Below, one piece after another: positions 10,050 to 21,009 of a stretch of 64,000 nucleotides of DNA. The translations under genes were made by a program, and so were the position numbers. The DNA is from Lasiodiplodia sp. COLG20. Lineage: Eukaryota; Ascomycota; Dothideomycetes; Botryosphaeriales; Botryosphaeriaceae. The notes beneath the pieces were generated by a model. It ran no database searches and was not told the DNA's origin. It saw only the letters and a list, made by a program, of their open reading frames with translations. Every line of letters begins with the position of its first letter. Positions within the stretch are counted from its first letter, which is position 1. The DNA lies in assembly GCA_009801085.1 (NCBI GenBank), contig VNWV01000001.1:4092001-4156000 (forward strand), written 5' to 3'.

Positions 10050-10824
10050 CGTTGTGGCGGGATTTTCCAAAACGAATGAAGAGCAGTTGATTTGCAGTGA
10101 TGAATGGTTGGTGTTGGAGGCGGAAGCTTCCGCCAAGGAAGAAGAAGTGTTTGCTGTGTTGCAATTGCAATGGACCTGGAGCCTTACACTGAGTCACTTG
10201 TTGATTCACTTCTCCCAAGAGCAAAGTCTGCGGTCGCGGCCGGTGTTTCTGAATTGCGAAGCCTCAGCTCTTGCGCGATGTCATCCGTATTCGGGTACCA
10301 ACAGCCAAGTCAGTAGCTCGGCGTCTGACTCGAAGTTAATAATGTCTACAACAACAACAATGATTCACACGCCCTGTCTGCCTCCGCACGCGACATTGCG
10401 TGATGAACTACTCAACTCGACGACTAGTGCTTCGGTCTCACTGAATCTGCGCGATACCATCTACTTAGTCATGGATGAACTCTGACGTCAGCGGCGGGCG
10501 ATCGTATGAATTGCCTGTTACAGTGGCTAGTGCGTTAGCGCGGCGCCAAGTGGGCCGGTCCCTACTTTTGGGTTCACTACAATAGTAGATGACAAGTGTA
10601 GACCGCGGGATTTTAGTGATTGACTGAGTAGTGGATCGTTTAATGCTTCCTTAAACGAACTGGTTACATCTGCAAAATCCAAGGTGGTCAAAATACAAGG
10701 TTTAGCACTATACATGGACAGTCTGTCCATACTCCAGCACACAAAGAATTGAGTCATGATTAACTTTCTAAAGCGAAGTGACCGGTGTACAAATTCCCAC
10801 CACTTAGAATACAGAGACATTTGT
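10050..10824. other. Intergenic region
   Basis: Upstream of UstYa copy 2 and downstream of copy 3. Open frames here are antisense or low-complexity and were not accepted. Confidence 0.45.
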
Positions 10825-11704
10825 CTACAATGGGGCGTCGAAAGCAATGATCCACCTCTCATCCACAAGTCTGCGCTCCTCAGCCCACTGAACGAGCTCG
10901 TTGTAGCTCCGACACACGTGAGTATGTCCGTAGCCATCGGTGCCCTTCGTGTTATCGTGCTCTGTGCGCCCTTCAAGGGTCGTGTCGCCGTTGCACAGAA
11001 TGGCCTGGCGCAAGTAGTCGAAACAGTGGTTCGTGTGCACGGAGTGATGGCCATCTTGAACCTTGTTCTCCTGCCCATTCGCGCCGTAACGCACCACTTG
11101 ATCGTAGGCGTCCATGACATAGTACAAGCAGTGGAGTTGGTGTGCCCATGATACCTTCCACATCGGCACTCCTTCCGAGTTGATGAAGGGTTCGCTAAGT
11201 TTGTCGTACTTCTCGTGATCAGGAATATGCACATTTCCTCCGCCCTCTGCGTATCGATCCATGAGAATGCCGTTTTTACTCGCGGAGATAAGGGAGAACT
11301 CACTTGGAAGAAGATCCTGCCAGCGCTCTCTGACAATCTTCGCCTCTTCCGAAGATGTATAGTTGAGGGTGTACTCAGCCATGCCTGAAGAGAATTTGAT
11401 GTGCTCCTGAGAGACTATAGGAGGCAACTTCAGTAAACACATTTTTTGAACCGGGTTGTGAAATTCTATACTTACATTTGGGAGCGACATTGCTGATGTC
11501 ACCACCAAAGTCGGGCTTTGCATTGCTGAACCGAATCAAAACGACCATTGAGACCCAGTTTATCATGAGACTGGTCGCAAGTGCTCCAATCAACACCCAT
11601 CGCAACACACGGCTCCCATGCCTTTGGCGACTGCTGATCAAAAGGGGTTCCTGAGGCAGGAAAGTGCTCGTTTCGGAACACTCATCATCCTGAGAATGAC
11701 CCAT
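10825..11704 (-). CDS. UstYa-family (DUF3328) oxidase, copy 3 (classic UstYa type)
   Basis: Two exons; intron 11415-11475 (61 bp) joins VAPK to FSQEHIKF. Start at 11704 (MGHSQDDECSETSTFLPQEP); an upstream Met at 11776 is possible. A cytosolic tail, one transmembrane helix (VLIGALATSLMINWVSMVVL) and a lumenal domain follow. It has the textbook UstYa signature: GVPMWKVSWAHQLHCLYYV (first HxxHC) and HTNHCFDYLRQAILCNGDTT (second HxxHC plus the conserved Cys), then the C-terminal Trp/Tyr segment. About 273 residues, normal for the family. Of the four copies this is the closest to the canonical short form, so it is the best candidate for the first ring closure. That assignment is inference. Confidence 0.9.
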
Positions 11705-12186
11705 GGTATGGATCAAGCTGGGCAAAAATTCGAAAGGTATTAGGAAGCGTTCAAAGGAAATCGAAGTCCGGTTCATGGCTGCACTATCTCAGTGAGCCCG
11801 TTTAAGAGCCTCATGGCATGTCGGTGATTGCCGCTTAGTTTAGCTTCCATCGAGTATTAGGGAGAATGCAAGCGTGACGGCCCGACCATACGAGGCAGGC
11901 GCATGTGGAGACTTGCACACAGATAGTCGTCATGAAATAGCTGAACCTTATCGAAATGAATGCTTGATGTATCTTGGAACGGGTTGGGCAGTCTTGGGGT
12001 GCTTGCGATTCGCATGCGCTAATTTGCCACTAGTTGCCGAGTACAACGTACACCAGCGATTCAAGCGCTGCTGAGTGCAACACCTTTGCGGAAGCCTCCT
12101 ATAGTGCGCATATTCAACTTCAATCTCACAAATTTCTGCTTTTCTGTTCTATTGGGTCGCCTACACAACATCAGCTTACTTGCATC
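11705..12186. other. Divergent promoter region, UstYa copies 3 and 4
   Basis: About 480 bp between divergent genes, so probably a shared promoter. No specific operator recognised. Confidence 0.45.
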
Positions 12187-12990
12187 ATGAAATCAACCAC
12201 GTCAAATGGCGAACGCCAGAAAGAGGAGCATTTCAGACCTTCCGATGCTTCAGGCTCATTCTCGGATCTTGAAGAAGGCCCGTCTTCAGAGCAGGAAAAG
12301 CTTCTCCAAACCGATCCTCTTTCTGAAAGCCATCGACCTTCGAGGAGCTTCTTTAATTCCCTGAAGTGCACAGGCACAGCATGGGTAGCCGTCCCGGTCT
12401 TGATCGTTGCTCTCATTGCCGCCGTCTTCTCAATAGCAACAGCGGCGTCTACAGAGCTCAGTGCATCTCCAAAGACAGCAGCAGCATCATTCAAGCAATT
12501 CCCCATCAAGACCGACGAATTGGGCGACTACATCGAATGCCCGACAGAGTCTCCCGACGCCGCCCAAAAAGCAGGGTGCACCTTCGACGTGCTCCTCTAC
12601 GGTTGGCTCCCGGACGCGTGCTTCGACGCCGACATGTACCGCGACATCACTGCGGACGCCGACTACGGCTTCTACTTGGACCGTGAGGGGCAGCGGCCCG
12701 TCGCCATGTCGGAGCTGATGAAAGGCGACTATGTGCAGTACCCGGAAGCCTACGTCTCGGTCGAAGAGCACTGGCAGCACTGCACCTACATGCTCAACTC
12801 CTCCCTCCGGTTCCGTGCCAAGGAGCCGCCCACCGCCCTGAATCTGCACCTCGATCAGCATCACATCGGTCACTGTCTGAAGTTCTTGTTGGATCCGGCT
12901 ACCACGAGGTCGCTGGAGGTGACGCAGACACGAGCGCTGTTCAGCGCTAAGCGACGATGCTACCTTCGTCAGCATGCTCAGTTCGGCTGA
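12187..12990 (+). CDS. UstYa-family (DUF3328) oxidase, copy 4
   Basis: Single exon, 267 residues, start at 12187 (MKSTTSNGERQKEEHFRPSD). Ser/Glu-rich cytosolic tail, transmembrane helix (WVAVPVLIVALIAAVFSIAT), then a lumenal domain with KAGCTFDVLLYGWLPDACFD (same GCxF...WxPxxC block as copy 2) and the paired motifs VEEHWQHCTYM and HHIGHCLKFLL. The last 30 residues or so are less family-like. Divergent from copy 3. A diversified set of UstYa proteins in one cluster is known for phomopsin-type clusters, where several oxidations are made on one core. Confidence 0.86.
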   Translation: MKSTTSNGERQKEEHFRPSDASGSFSDLEEGPSSEQEKLLQTDPLSESHRPSRSFFNSLKCTGTAWVAVPVLIVALIAAVFSIATAASTELSASPKTAAASFKQFPIKTDELGDYIECPTESPDAAQKAGCTFDVLLYGWLPDACFDADMYRDITADADYGFYLDREGQRPVAMSELMKGDYVQYPEAYVSVEEHWQHCTYMLNSSLRFRAKEPPTALNLHLDQHHIGHCLKFLLDPATTRSLEVTQTRALFSAKRRCYLRQHAQFG

Positions 12991-13917
12991 GTCAGTTCGG
13001 TTGGGTCGGAAAGGGAGAGAAAGAAGCAAACATGAGCCTTGGGCTCAGTGCTTCGTCTATAGGGCACACTAGACGAGTCAGCCCTATGCTGGCGGAGTCG
13101 ATGTCTGGATTCGGCGTCAGGAGTCAAGAGTCCGTAGCAAATGGGGCAAAGTGCATTGTGCGCAAGGCCGTGATTCAGCTTTAGAGCAGCGAACAATTCA
13201 TTCGTATAGACTAGACCCTGATATCTTCGGCGTATTCGTCATGTCAACGGTGTTCAGGAACCGTCTCGTTAGCATGACGTCAGGTGTGCTGGGCACGCCA
13301 TTTCTCGTATAGATACAAGCAATGATGTGGAGTACGGCCGGTAGATAAGCTTTGATAGATTAGCTCTTTGCCGAAGATCGGCAACCACCGGCTATCAACG
13401 ATGACCGGAGAAACCTTGTCAGGTACCCGTTTCGGAAGAGGAAAGGCTTGGTTACCGATTTCCCTGGATTCGAACAGCCGTGTTCGATCGCGGTACGCAG
13501 CGTTGTGGTGGCATTCGTATCGGGACGTGAATAAGGTTTAGTAACCGAAGTACTAGTCTCACCAGCAGCGGCTAAAATATCGCACCGGCACTCGACTCAT
13601 GGGCTGAGACCATGAAGAAGTCGTGAGAACCTCAAACAATGGTTTGCACAGGGTGGATCAGAATCTTTCATTGGAGCGATTTCGACTTGAGCTTTCGTTT
13701 CTCGAATGTTCGTGAGTTATTATCACCGTGAGCTCGTGATAAATATCCCTCCAATCAAAGCACGTAGTTTGCGATTCAAGCCACCGACCACTTCAAACTT
13801 GGAGAATTCCACTTCGTCCAATCTATGGGTATTCCTGCTGGACCCCGTCAACTTGTCTATCTCTTCCCTCACCATCCAGTTCCCACGTTGCTGTAGTCGA
13901 GAAGACGAGATACCGCA
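12991..13917. other. Intergenic region
   Basis: Between UstYa copy 4 and the MFS transporter, both on the plus strand. No gene, tRNA or repeat recognised; contains the transporter promoter. Confidence 0.45.
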
Positions 13918-15591
13918 ATGCACGGTGTCGATAGTGCATATGACCTGGAGAGCTCGAGCACGGCACTTTGCCATGTCGAAAAGACAAACCACAATGTTGG
14001 AAAAACGGGGTTCTTTGCATTTAGCTACTCTATACTTGGGTGAGTAGCCTTTTCAACAGCCATAGCGGTGTTATCGAGTAGTTCGCCTTACTGTCGCCAG
14101 ATTGCAACTCGTTTGGAGCACAGTGTTCGCTCGGGGAACCGTAAGACAAATAAAGTAGCCCCTTGGCATGCACCGCTCTTGCTAACGGCGATGACTTGTA
14201 GGACCACCTGATTTCGCTCGGTGTTCCTGAGTATCTCACACCAGTAGCGTGGATCGCGGCCCCTTTCTGCGGAATGGTCCTGCAGCCTGTCTTTGGGCTG
14301 CTCAGTGACCGTTGCAGCACTCGATGGGGTCAGAGGAAACCATTTATCCTCTGCGGTGCTGTGGCTGTGGCGTTGTCTATCACAGGTCTTGCCTGGGCCG
14401 AGAACACAGCGTTGTTTCTCCGAAAGCTATCTGGGCCACCAGAAATCAGCGGCGACTCTGAGCGGGTGCTCCGATGTGTCTTGGCATTCATCTGGATCTG
14501 GGTCCTTAACATCTCCATCCAGTCGGCACAGATGGGCATCAGAACGTCCATTGTGGAGTCATGCTCGCGTGACCAGCAAGCTCCAGCTACGGCGTGGAGT
14601 GGTGTTGCTGTGGCTGTCGGTAATCTATGCGGCTATCTCCTCAACACGCTGGAGCTCAGCTGCATTCCCATTTTTGGTGCAATGACACCATTCCAGATCT
14701 TGTGCGCGATAGTGTCGAGCCTTCTCGTATTCCTGACTGCCTTGACCTGCATTCTTGCTCCACGGCCAAGCATCACTCTGCCTTCCGGGAAGAACCTTCG
14801 CCTTCGCCATCTTGCCAGAGAGGCGGTGCAGACTATCACCGGTGAGCTAGGCCCACCTTCGAAGGTCATCAGGCAGCTTTTTGAAATCCAATTCTACTCC
14901 TGGATGGCCTGGTTTCCCGTCATGTACTACCAAACCAGGTAAGTTGTATAACGAGCCCCCGGTTCTGATGCTTACTGACGGAATCCCCAGATACGTTGCC
15001 GACCTTTACTATTCCAGAATGTATTCCGAACATCCGTGGATGGGGGTGAGTGCGCTTGGCAGTGTTCATGATGACAGCGTGCGCATGGCGTCGGGAGCGG
15101 CTGTGGGGTTCGCCGTGCTCTCTTTGGTCACAGGCGCCCTCGTACCATACATCTACCAGAACTCGATTCACGGCCCTCGAAGGCGTGAAGGAGCTGTTCT
15201 CGGCAAACTTCAGGAGCTCACTTTGCCAAATCTGTGGATTATCAGCCACTCATTTTTCGCGGCAACAATGCTGTGTACCCTTTTCGTTCGGTCTGAGGGC
15301 GCAGGCATGCTAATTATCACAATGTTGGGCTTTCCTTGGGCCTTGACTGCCTGGATTCCTCACGCCATCTTGGGCATGGAAATTGCTGAGAGGGAGCTTA
15401 GTTCTGTAGGCATATTGACGGGCTTGCATAACTCGTTTGTCTCCGCCCCCCAGATGATATCTGCAGCGGTTTGTACGGTAGTCTTTAAGGTCTCTCCATT
15501 AATTGGCAACCACGAGCCAATTGTAGTGGTCCTTAGACTAGGAGCGTTTCCCGCCTTGGTAGCAGCGTATCTTACGCTTAAGCTAAGATGA
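13918..15591 (+). CDS. MFS transporter of the sucrose/GPH type
   Basis: Membrane transporter of about 499 residues resembling the plant/fungal sucrose:proton symporter group. Four exons, introns 14040-14100, 14141-14201 and 14939-14990. The 40-nt second exon restores the family block GLQLVWSTVFARGTDHLISL, followed by SLGVPEYLTPVAWIAAPFCG, LLSDRCSTRWGQRKPFIL (the loop 2-3 motif RxxxxGxRxP) and WAENTAL. The start at 13918 (MHGVDSAYDLESSS) is the first in-frame ATG after the spacer. Hydrophobic helices continue to the C-terminus. Next to the UstYa genes it may export the mature peptide, or it may simply import a disaccharide; the family usually carries sugars, so the cluster role is uncertain. 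Confidence 0.83.
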
Positions 15592-16070
15592 TATTAATTA
15601 GTGCAATTGACAATAAGTGCTGATAGCCATTGATATAATGGGATGAAATTGATATGCGGTGTTAAACTGTAGTCATTTGCCAGCTTGTGAAGCTGGCTTA
15701 CATATGTATGCTTGGTAGTAAACCTACCGTCGGTTCGCAAATTGTGCCTCTTTAACCAGGCAAGTGGCAGCTGCCTCAGCTTTGTCTTAAAGGGCAAGTG
15801 TATGGCCGTGTTCAGAATGAAGTAACAGCCGGGGCGTGACAACTACGGTACGGACTACGATGAGTATAAATACGTAGTATTCTATCGAATATGCAGAGTA
15901 TGCTGGGTCAAGATGACTAATCTATTTAGCATGGCGTTGTCTGACTAAAACTGTCCGCTTCTTAGCCCCTGCCGACGCACGACCCATTTGGTTTGGCGAG
16001 ACGGGGTGTCCGGAACGCCGCCGCACCTCCCTCCCGCCTCGCCGCACTCCCCCGGGTCTCAACACGCCAT
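15592..16070. other. Intergenic region
   Basis: Between the MFS gene and the broken C6 regulator. AT-rich around 15850-15920; no gene recognised. Confidence 0.45.
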
Positions 16071-17899
16071 ATGACAACACGCTCCCGATCCGGCTGCTAG
16101 ACGTGCAAACGTAGGCGGCGCAAATGCGACGAGAAGCGGCCCGAATGTGGCATCTGCTGGCGCGCCGGGCTTGTGTGCGGAGGCTATGCGCAGCAGCTCC
16201 AGTGGGGGGTGGGCATTGCCTCACGCGGGAGATACACCGGGGCGAGCGTGCATACACCTCAAAACGTGCCCGAGCGGGCAAGAGGGCGACAGAGGGATAT
16301 GATGAGGGCGCGGCGTGTTAGCGGGGAGGCGGCGAAGGGTGCCGCTGATGGTAGACTGCAAAGAACATCGCCCGTAGGTTGCAGACTGTAGGTGAAGAGC
16401 TTTGGTATCTGACCTGAAGGTAGCGAGACTGTTCTTCTGCTCCGGCAGCAAGCATGTTGCAGCAAGAGGACAGTCAAAGCCTACAGCCTAGAGGCTTTTC
16501 TTCATCGGCCCGAGAACAGGAATTATTCCAAGACTGTAGGCTTCAGTTTGCAATGCGGCATGAATAGGTCGCTGACATGTGAAACAGTCGTGCAGAGTGG
16601 GCAGTACCAGCTGTTCTCCATCGACATCACCGACAGCCCCATCTCTCAAGCGATCCGAGCCTTTCCCGCGTACATCAGCCAAAGCAGAGCCCTCTACTAC
16701 ATTTGCATATGCATTCAGCTACACCTCAGCCAACACGCCGATTCCGAATCCAGCCAGTACTACGGATACGCCCTCCGCGCTTTCCGCGAGGAACTAGACG
16801 ACCCGCTCCGAACTCAGCACGACGGCACGCTGGCCTCGGCCATATTCTTATGCACAGTCGGCGTCCGTTTCCACTTCTCTCTCGACCCTTTCTTTCTCAG
16901 CCACACAGCTCCCAGCTAAGACCAGACCAGATCATCACCAGCACAGACTGGACCATCCACCTCCACGGCGCCAACTCGATCCTCGAAAACCGCTTATCTC
17001 ACACCACCACCACCACCGCAACTCTCAATTCCCACAGTCCAATGTCCCCCCTCCTCTCCACCATGACATCCGCCATCCTCGAAGCCCTCGGCTACATGGA
17101 CCTCCCCCCCTTCACCCTCGGCCGCAAGTCTCCGCCCCTCAACATCTGGGCCCGCCACTGTCGTCGTCGCCCCCGCCACCACCGCGCAGAGGACGAAGAC
17201 CACGTCGAGCCCGTCAGCGGCCTGCCGTGCAGCCTCATCGACGTTTTTTCTCGCATCGACGATGACGACGACTGTGACGACGACTGTGACGGCGACGACG
17301 ACGACTGCAACGGCGGAAGCGGCAGAGGAAGCAAAAGCGAACAGCGCTTCTGGGACTGGAAAGGCTACCCCGGCGACCCGCTGCAGTGCCAGCTGTGGGA
17401 GGCGTACCGCTTCGCCGGCATCCTGGACGCGCGGGCGCGGCGGCGATGGTGGCAGCGGTCGTCGGCGTCTTCAGCGTCGGCTTCTACGCAGGACAGCATG
17501 GTGGTGGGGGGTGTGAGCACAACGCTTGTGCTCAGTCGGCTCGTCAGCGCTGTCGACGCGCTGCATCGCGGTATCCTCCAAGCCGGCGGCGGCGGCGGTG
17601 GAGGTGGGGATGGTGAAGATGGTGGAGATGGCGGGGGCCGCGGCGGCCTGCTGGTCGTCAACGCGCTGGTGTATCCGCTCTGGCACGCGGGCGTCGAGAT
17701 CAAGCCGGTCGACGGGTTGCGCCGGTGGCATGGGCTGGTGGATGGATGGTGGGCGTTGCTGGCGGAGCGGGAGGGCGAGGAGCGGATGCGGGATTTGGCG
17801 TGGGCGTATGCGGCGTGCTGTGAGGAGAGGAGGGCGGGGAGGGATGGGAACGTGGACGAGATTGTCAGAGCGCGGGGGGTGGAGGTTGCTTTGGTTTAG
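16071..17899 (+). pseudogene. Zn(II)2Cys6 regulator with nonsense codon in the zinc cluster
   Basis: From ATG 16071 the frame reads MTTRSRSGC, then a TAG at 16098-16100, then TCKRRRRKCDEKRPECGIC and WRAGLVCGGY in the same frame: a C6 cluster with its second residue after the first Cys replaced by a stop. LQWGVGIASRGRYTGASV, typical of Fungal_trans_2 regulators, follows. Downstream exons encode the regulatory domain: YYGYALRAFREELDDPLRTQ, DGTLASAIFLCTVG, then after an intron (16863-16915) TDWTIHLHGANSILENR and on to 17899. The join between about 16260 and 16560 is unresolved. Low-complexity Asp and Gly runs occur near 17260-17310 and 17585-17640. A TGG or CAG to TAG transition is enough to explain the break. 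It may be a silenced cluster regulator, a sequencing error, or start internally without DNA binding. Confidence 0.65.
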
Positions 17900-18351
17900 G
17901 AGGACGGCATTGGGAAGGAGCGGAAAAGGTGGTGATCCGAGACAATCGGCAAAGGCTCGCGCAGGGAAGATGGTTTGCGTGTGCAAATATCCCCGTCCGT
18001 CGTATCCGAGAAATGACAGTGCCCCTCAATCTGCGATCAGATACAGCGGCACAGCCTCACCGTTGGCGTCATGGCCAGAAAGGTGAGAGGGAAGCACCGG
18101 CGCTAAGCTGGATCGGGCATGTCGACGCACCGGGCTATGGCAGCCGTTGGTCCGTGACTGCTTCTTTCCTCAGCGTCGACATGCCGTGTTTGGATTAGCG
18201 TTCGCAGCTGCCAGCAACGGCGTGCGTCGACCTGCCCGAACGAGAGTTGGATTGTATACTGCCAGCTGGAAGAGGTGCTTTCAGCTCGCCGATAAAAGGT
18301 AGAAGAGAGTGCCACCTGAGACGGCTCGACATCATCCTCAGCAATTCCAAG
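17900..18351. other. Intergenic region
   Basis: Upstream of the lipase-like gene. A GATAAAAGG element near 18290 could be its TATA box; otherwise nothing seen. Confidence 0.4.
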
Positions 18352-19842
18352 ATGCGAGCTTTCATTCTTTCATTCTTCCTCGCTGCTGCCCCGGCGCTCT
18401 GTACGCCCGCCGCCAATTTCAATGTCACCAAGGAAACAGCAGCATCCTACCAATGCGGCGACGACTGCTACTCGTACCTTCAACACAACTTGGCGACCGA
18501 CCGTGGTTATCTTGGCACAGACTTCGACAACGATCTCTACGCCGTTGCCAGCAACTTCTCGACCGCGAAGCCCGGCGATCTGCTCAAATTGAAGCCAGTC
18601 GACCCCGAGACCCTCACCGTTATCTCCGGAGTCTCCGTCTATCGCATACAATACGTTTCGGAGGACCTAAACGGATCCTACGTCCCCGTCACCGGCTTTA
18701 TCGCTCTTCCATTCTCTCTACCCGAGAGCGGAGCCTTTCCTCTCGTCGCCTTCGCCCACGGCACCGTCGGCACGAATGCCGGCTGCGCCATCTCCAACGG
18801 CCCTGATCTCTTCAACTACAACAGCTGGAGTCTCCTCAGCTCGCGGGGCTACGCCCTCGTCGGCACCGACTACGTCTGTTCCCATCCCCCCCCCCCCCCA
18901 TCGCCATCTTCATCCAAACCTCAACACTGACAAACACAGGCCGGCCTGGGCACAAACCACACCACCCACAAATACTGCGCCTTCCCCGCCCACGCCGCCG
19001 ACCTCTACCACTCCGTCACCGCCGCCCGCCAGGCCTTCGGCGCTGTGCTGTCCGCCAAATGGCTCTCCGTCGGCCACTCGCAAGGCGGCGGCGCCGTGTG
19101 GAAGCTCGCCGAGGACATCTCTCACCTCGCCTCTGCCCACAACAACAGCGCCGCGAACTACATCGGCACCGTCGCCCTCGCCCCCGCCACAAAGGTCGTC
19201 GACATGGCTTACCTCGCCGTCACCCAGGCGCTCGCCAACCCCGCCGCCGATATCCACGCCAGCTCCGCCGCCAGCCTGCTCCCGCTGCTCGCCCAAGCCG
19301 TGCAGCGCATGTTCCCGTCGTTCGACACGTCATCCCTCCTCGGCCCCGTCCTCGCGGCGCGGATGGGCCTGGCCGACGCCGCGCAGCTGTGTGCGAGCGC
19401 CGTGCTCGGGCTGACGCTGGACCTGGACGCGTCGGCGCTGCTCGGCGGTGTCGCGTCTATCACGAACAACACCACCACTTCCACGCTGCTCGCCGCGTGG
19501 CAGGCGCGGATGGCGCCGGCGAACGGCGCGAAAGCGCACGGCCCGGTGCTGGTAGTGCAGGGGGTGAACGACACGGCGATACTGGCGGAGACGACCGTGC
19601 AGGCGTGGGAGGACGCGTGCGCGGCGGGCGGCGAGGTGCATTTGGTGTTGTATCCGAAGCAGGATCATTCGGGGTTGCTGACGGCGGCGGCGCCGGAGTG
19701 GTTGGGGTGGGTGGATGAGAGGTTTAAGGGCGTGGAGACGGGGACGGGGGGACGGTGCACGAGGGTGGTGAGGGAGGCGTTTGATTATGAGTTTGTTAGG
19801 GCGGAGAAGGAGGTGGACCCTGATACTGGCGATGTTAACTGA
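18352..19842 (+). CDS. Secretory lipase-like alpha/beta hydrolase
   Basis: Extracellular serine hydrolase of the fungal secretory-lipase family, about 474 residues. Two exons; the 66-bp intron 18874-18939 contains a long C run just after the donor and joins GTDY to AGLGTNHTTHKYCAFP. The start at 18352 gives a clear signal peptide (MRAFILSFFLAAAPALCTPA). The oxyanion-hole region is FAHGTVGTNAGC, the nucleophile elbow is SVGHSQGGGA, and later GVNDTAI and KQDHSGLL supply the likely acid and His. Family enzymes cleave triacylglycerols or other esters; some act in secondary-metabolite clusters as acyl-transfer or hydrolysis enzymes. It follows the broken regulator, so membership of the RiPP cluster is possible but unproven. 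Confidence 0.85.
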
Positions 19843-20330
19843 GGAGGCGCTTGGTGGTGGGGTGGGTTGGGTTGGTGGAGAGGGTTTGCTGCGGTTTGCC
19901 GTGGCGGTTGTTGTTGGGTGGGGAAGCAATGGCGAACACTCGATTGTTTCCCTTTCCCCTGAAATACATTTTTGAATCCTCTTAGTTTCGTTTGTGGCCA
20001 GCCGTGAGATGCTTGCAGATGTCCTTCCAGATCAATTGAGTGCGTTTGCGCTATGCCCTTTGACCTTGTCGTCTTTGAGGCGAACACATGCGGGGCGGAC
20101 TCGATGCGTTTATCTTTCGGTTTCCCACGATTGGCCGTTCCACGAACACTGGATGCTGACAAGAGGGGTAATATGAACGAATCTCACCAGCGGTCGAGCT
20201 GCGGGGATGTGTCTTGGCATTCTCACGGATGTAACATCTAGAGGAGCTGCTTACAGCTGCATTTGAATTCCGTTGTTACAGAATACCATTCCCCACACTA
20301 GTCTTCCTTTAACTCTGCCGATGTTCAAAG
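19843..20330. other. Intergenic region
   Basis: Between the lipase-like gene and the amidohydrolase remnant. No feature recognised. Confidence 0.4.
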
Positions 20331-20906
20331 ATGGCTCTCGCGTACATCAATGGACGCGTCTTTACTCTCGATCCGCAGAAGACTTGACGAGCCATGAGGT
20401 GGCGCACTGCAACGCCGTGCATGAAGGTGATTATTGCCCTCCTCCTCCTCCTCCCATTCACGGAAGGAGGGCTTACTAGAAGTGAGATAGATGATATCCC
20501 CCGCTTCAAACGACTCCGCGTCACGGCTGCGATGTCGCCTGCCATCTTCCACAACCCCGAGGTCGAGCTCGTCCCGCATCTGCTGAGATGGCCCTTCCGC
20601 CAGATGCTGGACCATGATGTGCGCATGACTGTCGGCACGGATTACTTTCTCACGCCGACGCCGAATCTGTTTCCGACGCTGCAGGCTGTTGTTGGTAAGC
20701 TTTCGACTGAGGAGATTTTACGAGCCATCCCCATCGAAGGCGCGAAGGCGGTGGGACGGGAGCATGAGCTCGGTAGTATCCAGGAGGGGAAGCTCGCAAA
20801 CTTCATTTCTGTGGATCGTGATCTTACGCAGGGGAATTTTGAGGATGCGAATGTCTTGGAGACCTGGCATCGTGGGAAGTCGGTGTGGGCTTCTGGAGAT
20901 GTCTGA
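20331..20906 (+). pseudogene. Gutted amidohydrolase (amidohydrolase-3/YtcJ-like)
   Basis: The first codons (MALAYINGRVFTLDPQKT) are a typical N-terminus of the amidohydrolase-3 family, but they end in a stop after 18 residues. The family C-terminus follows after only about 100 bp: DIPRFKRLRVTAAMSP, HDVRMTVGTDYFLTPTPNLF (with the metal-site Asp), ILRAIPIEGAKAVGRE, LGSIQEGKLANFISVDRDLT and a normal stop at 20906. The intervening catalytic barrel (several hundred codons, with the first metal His residues) is gone. An internal deletion of an ancestral full-length gene is the simplest reading. The surviving C-terminal frame is intact, so the loss may be recent. No function is expected. Confidence 0.72.
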
Positions 20907-21009
20907 GTCAGCTTGCATATCATAATCGCACAGAAGGTAGGACCGCAGTGCAAATCTAAGATCATCATCGATTAACTTGTAGGAGACTGGTATAACGGCA
21001 GGCTGCTAA

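Noticed and set aside
13440..13520. GTTCGA-type sequences suggesting a tRNA B box
   Set aside because: No matching A box or cloverleaf could be folded around them.
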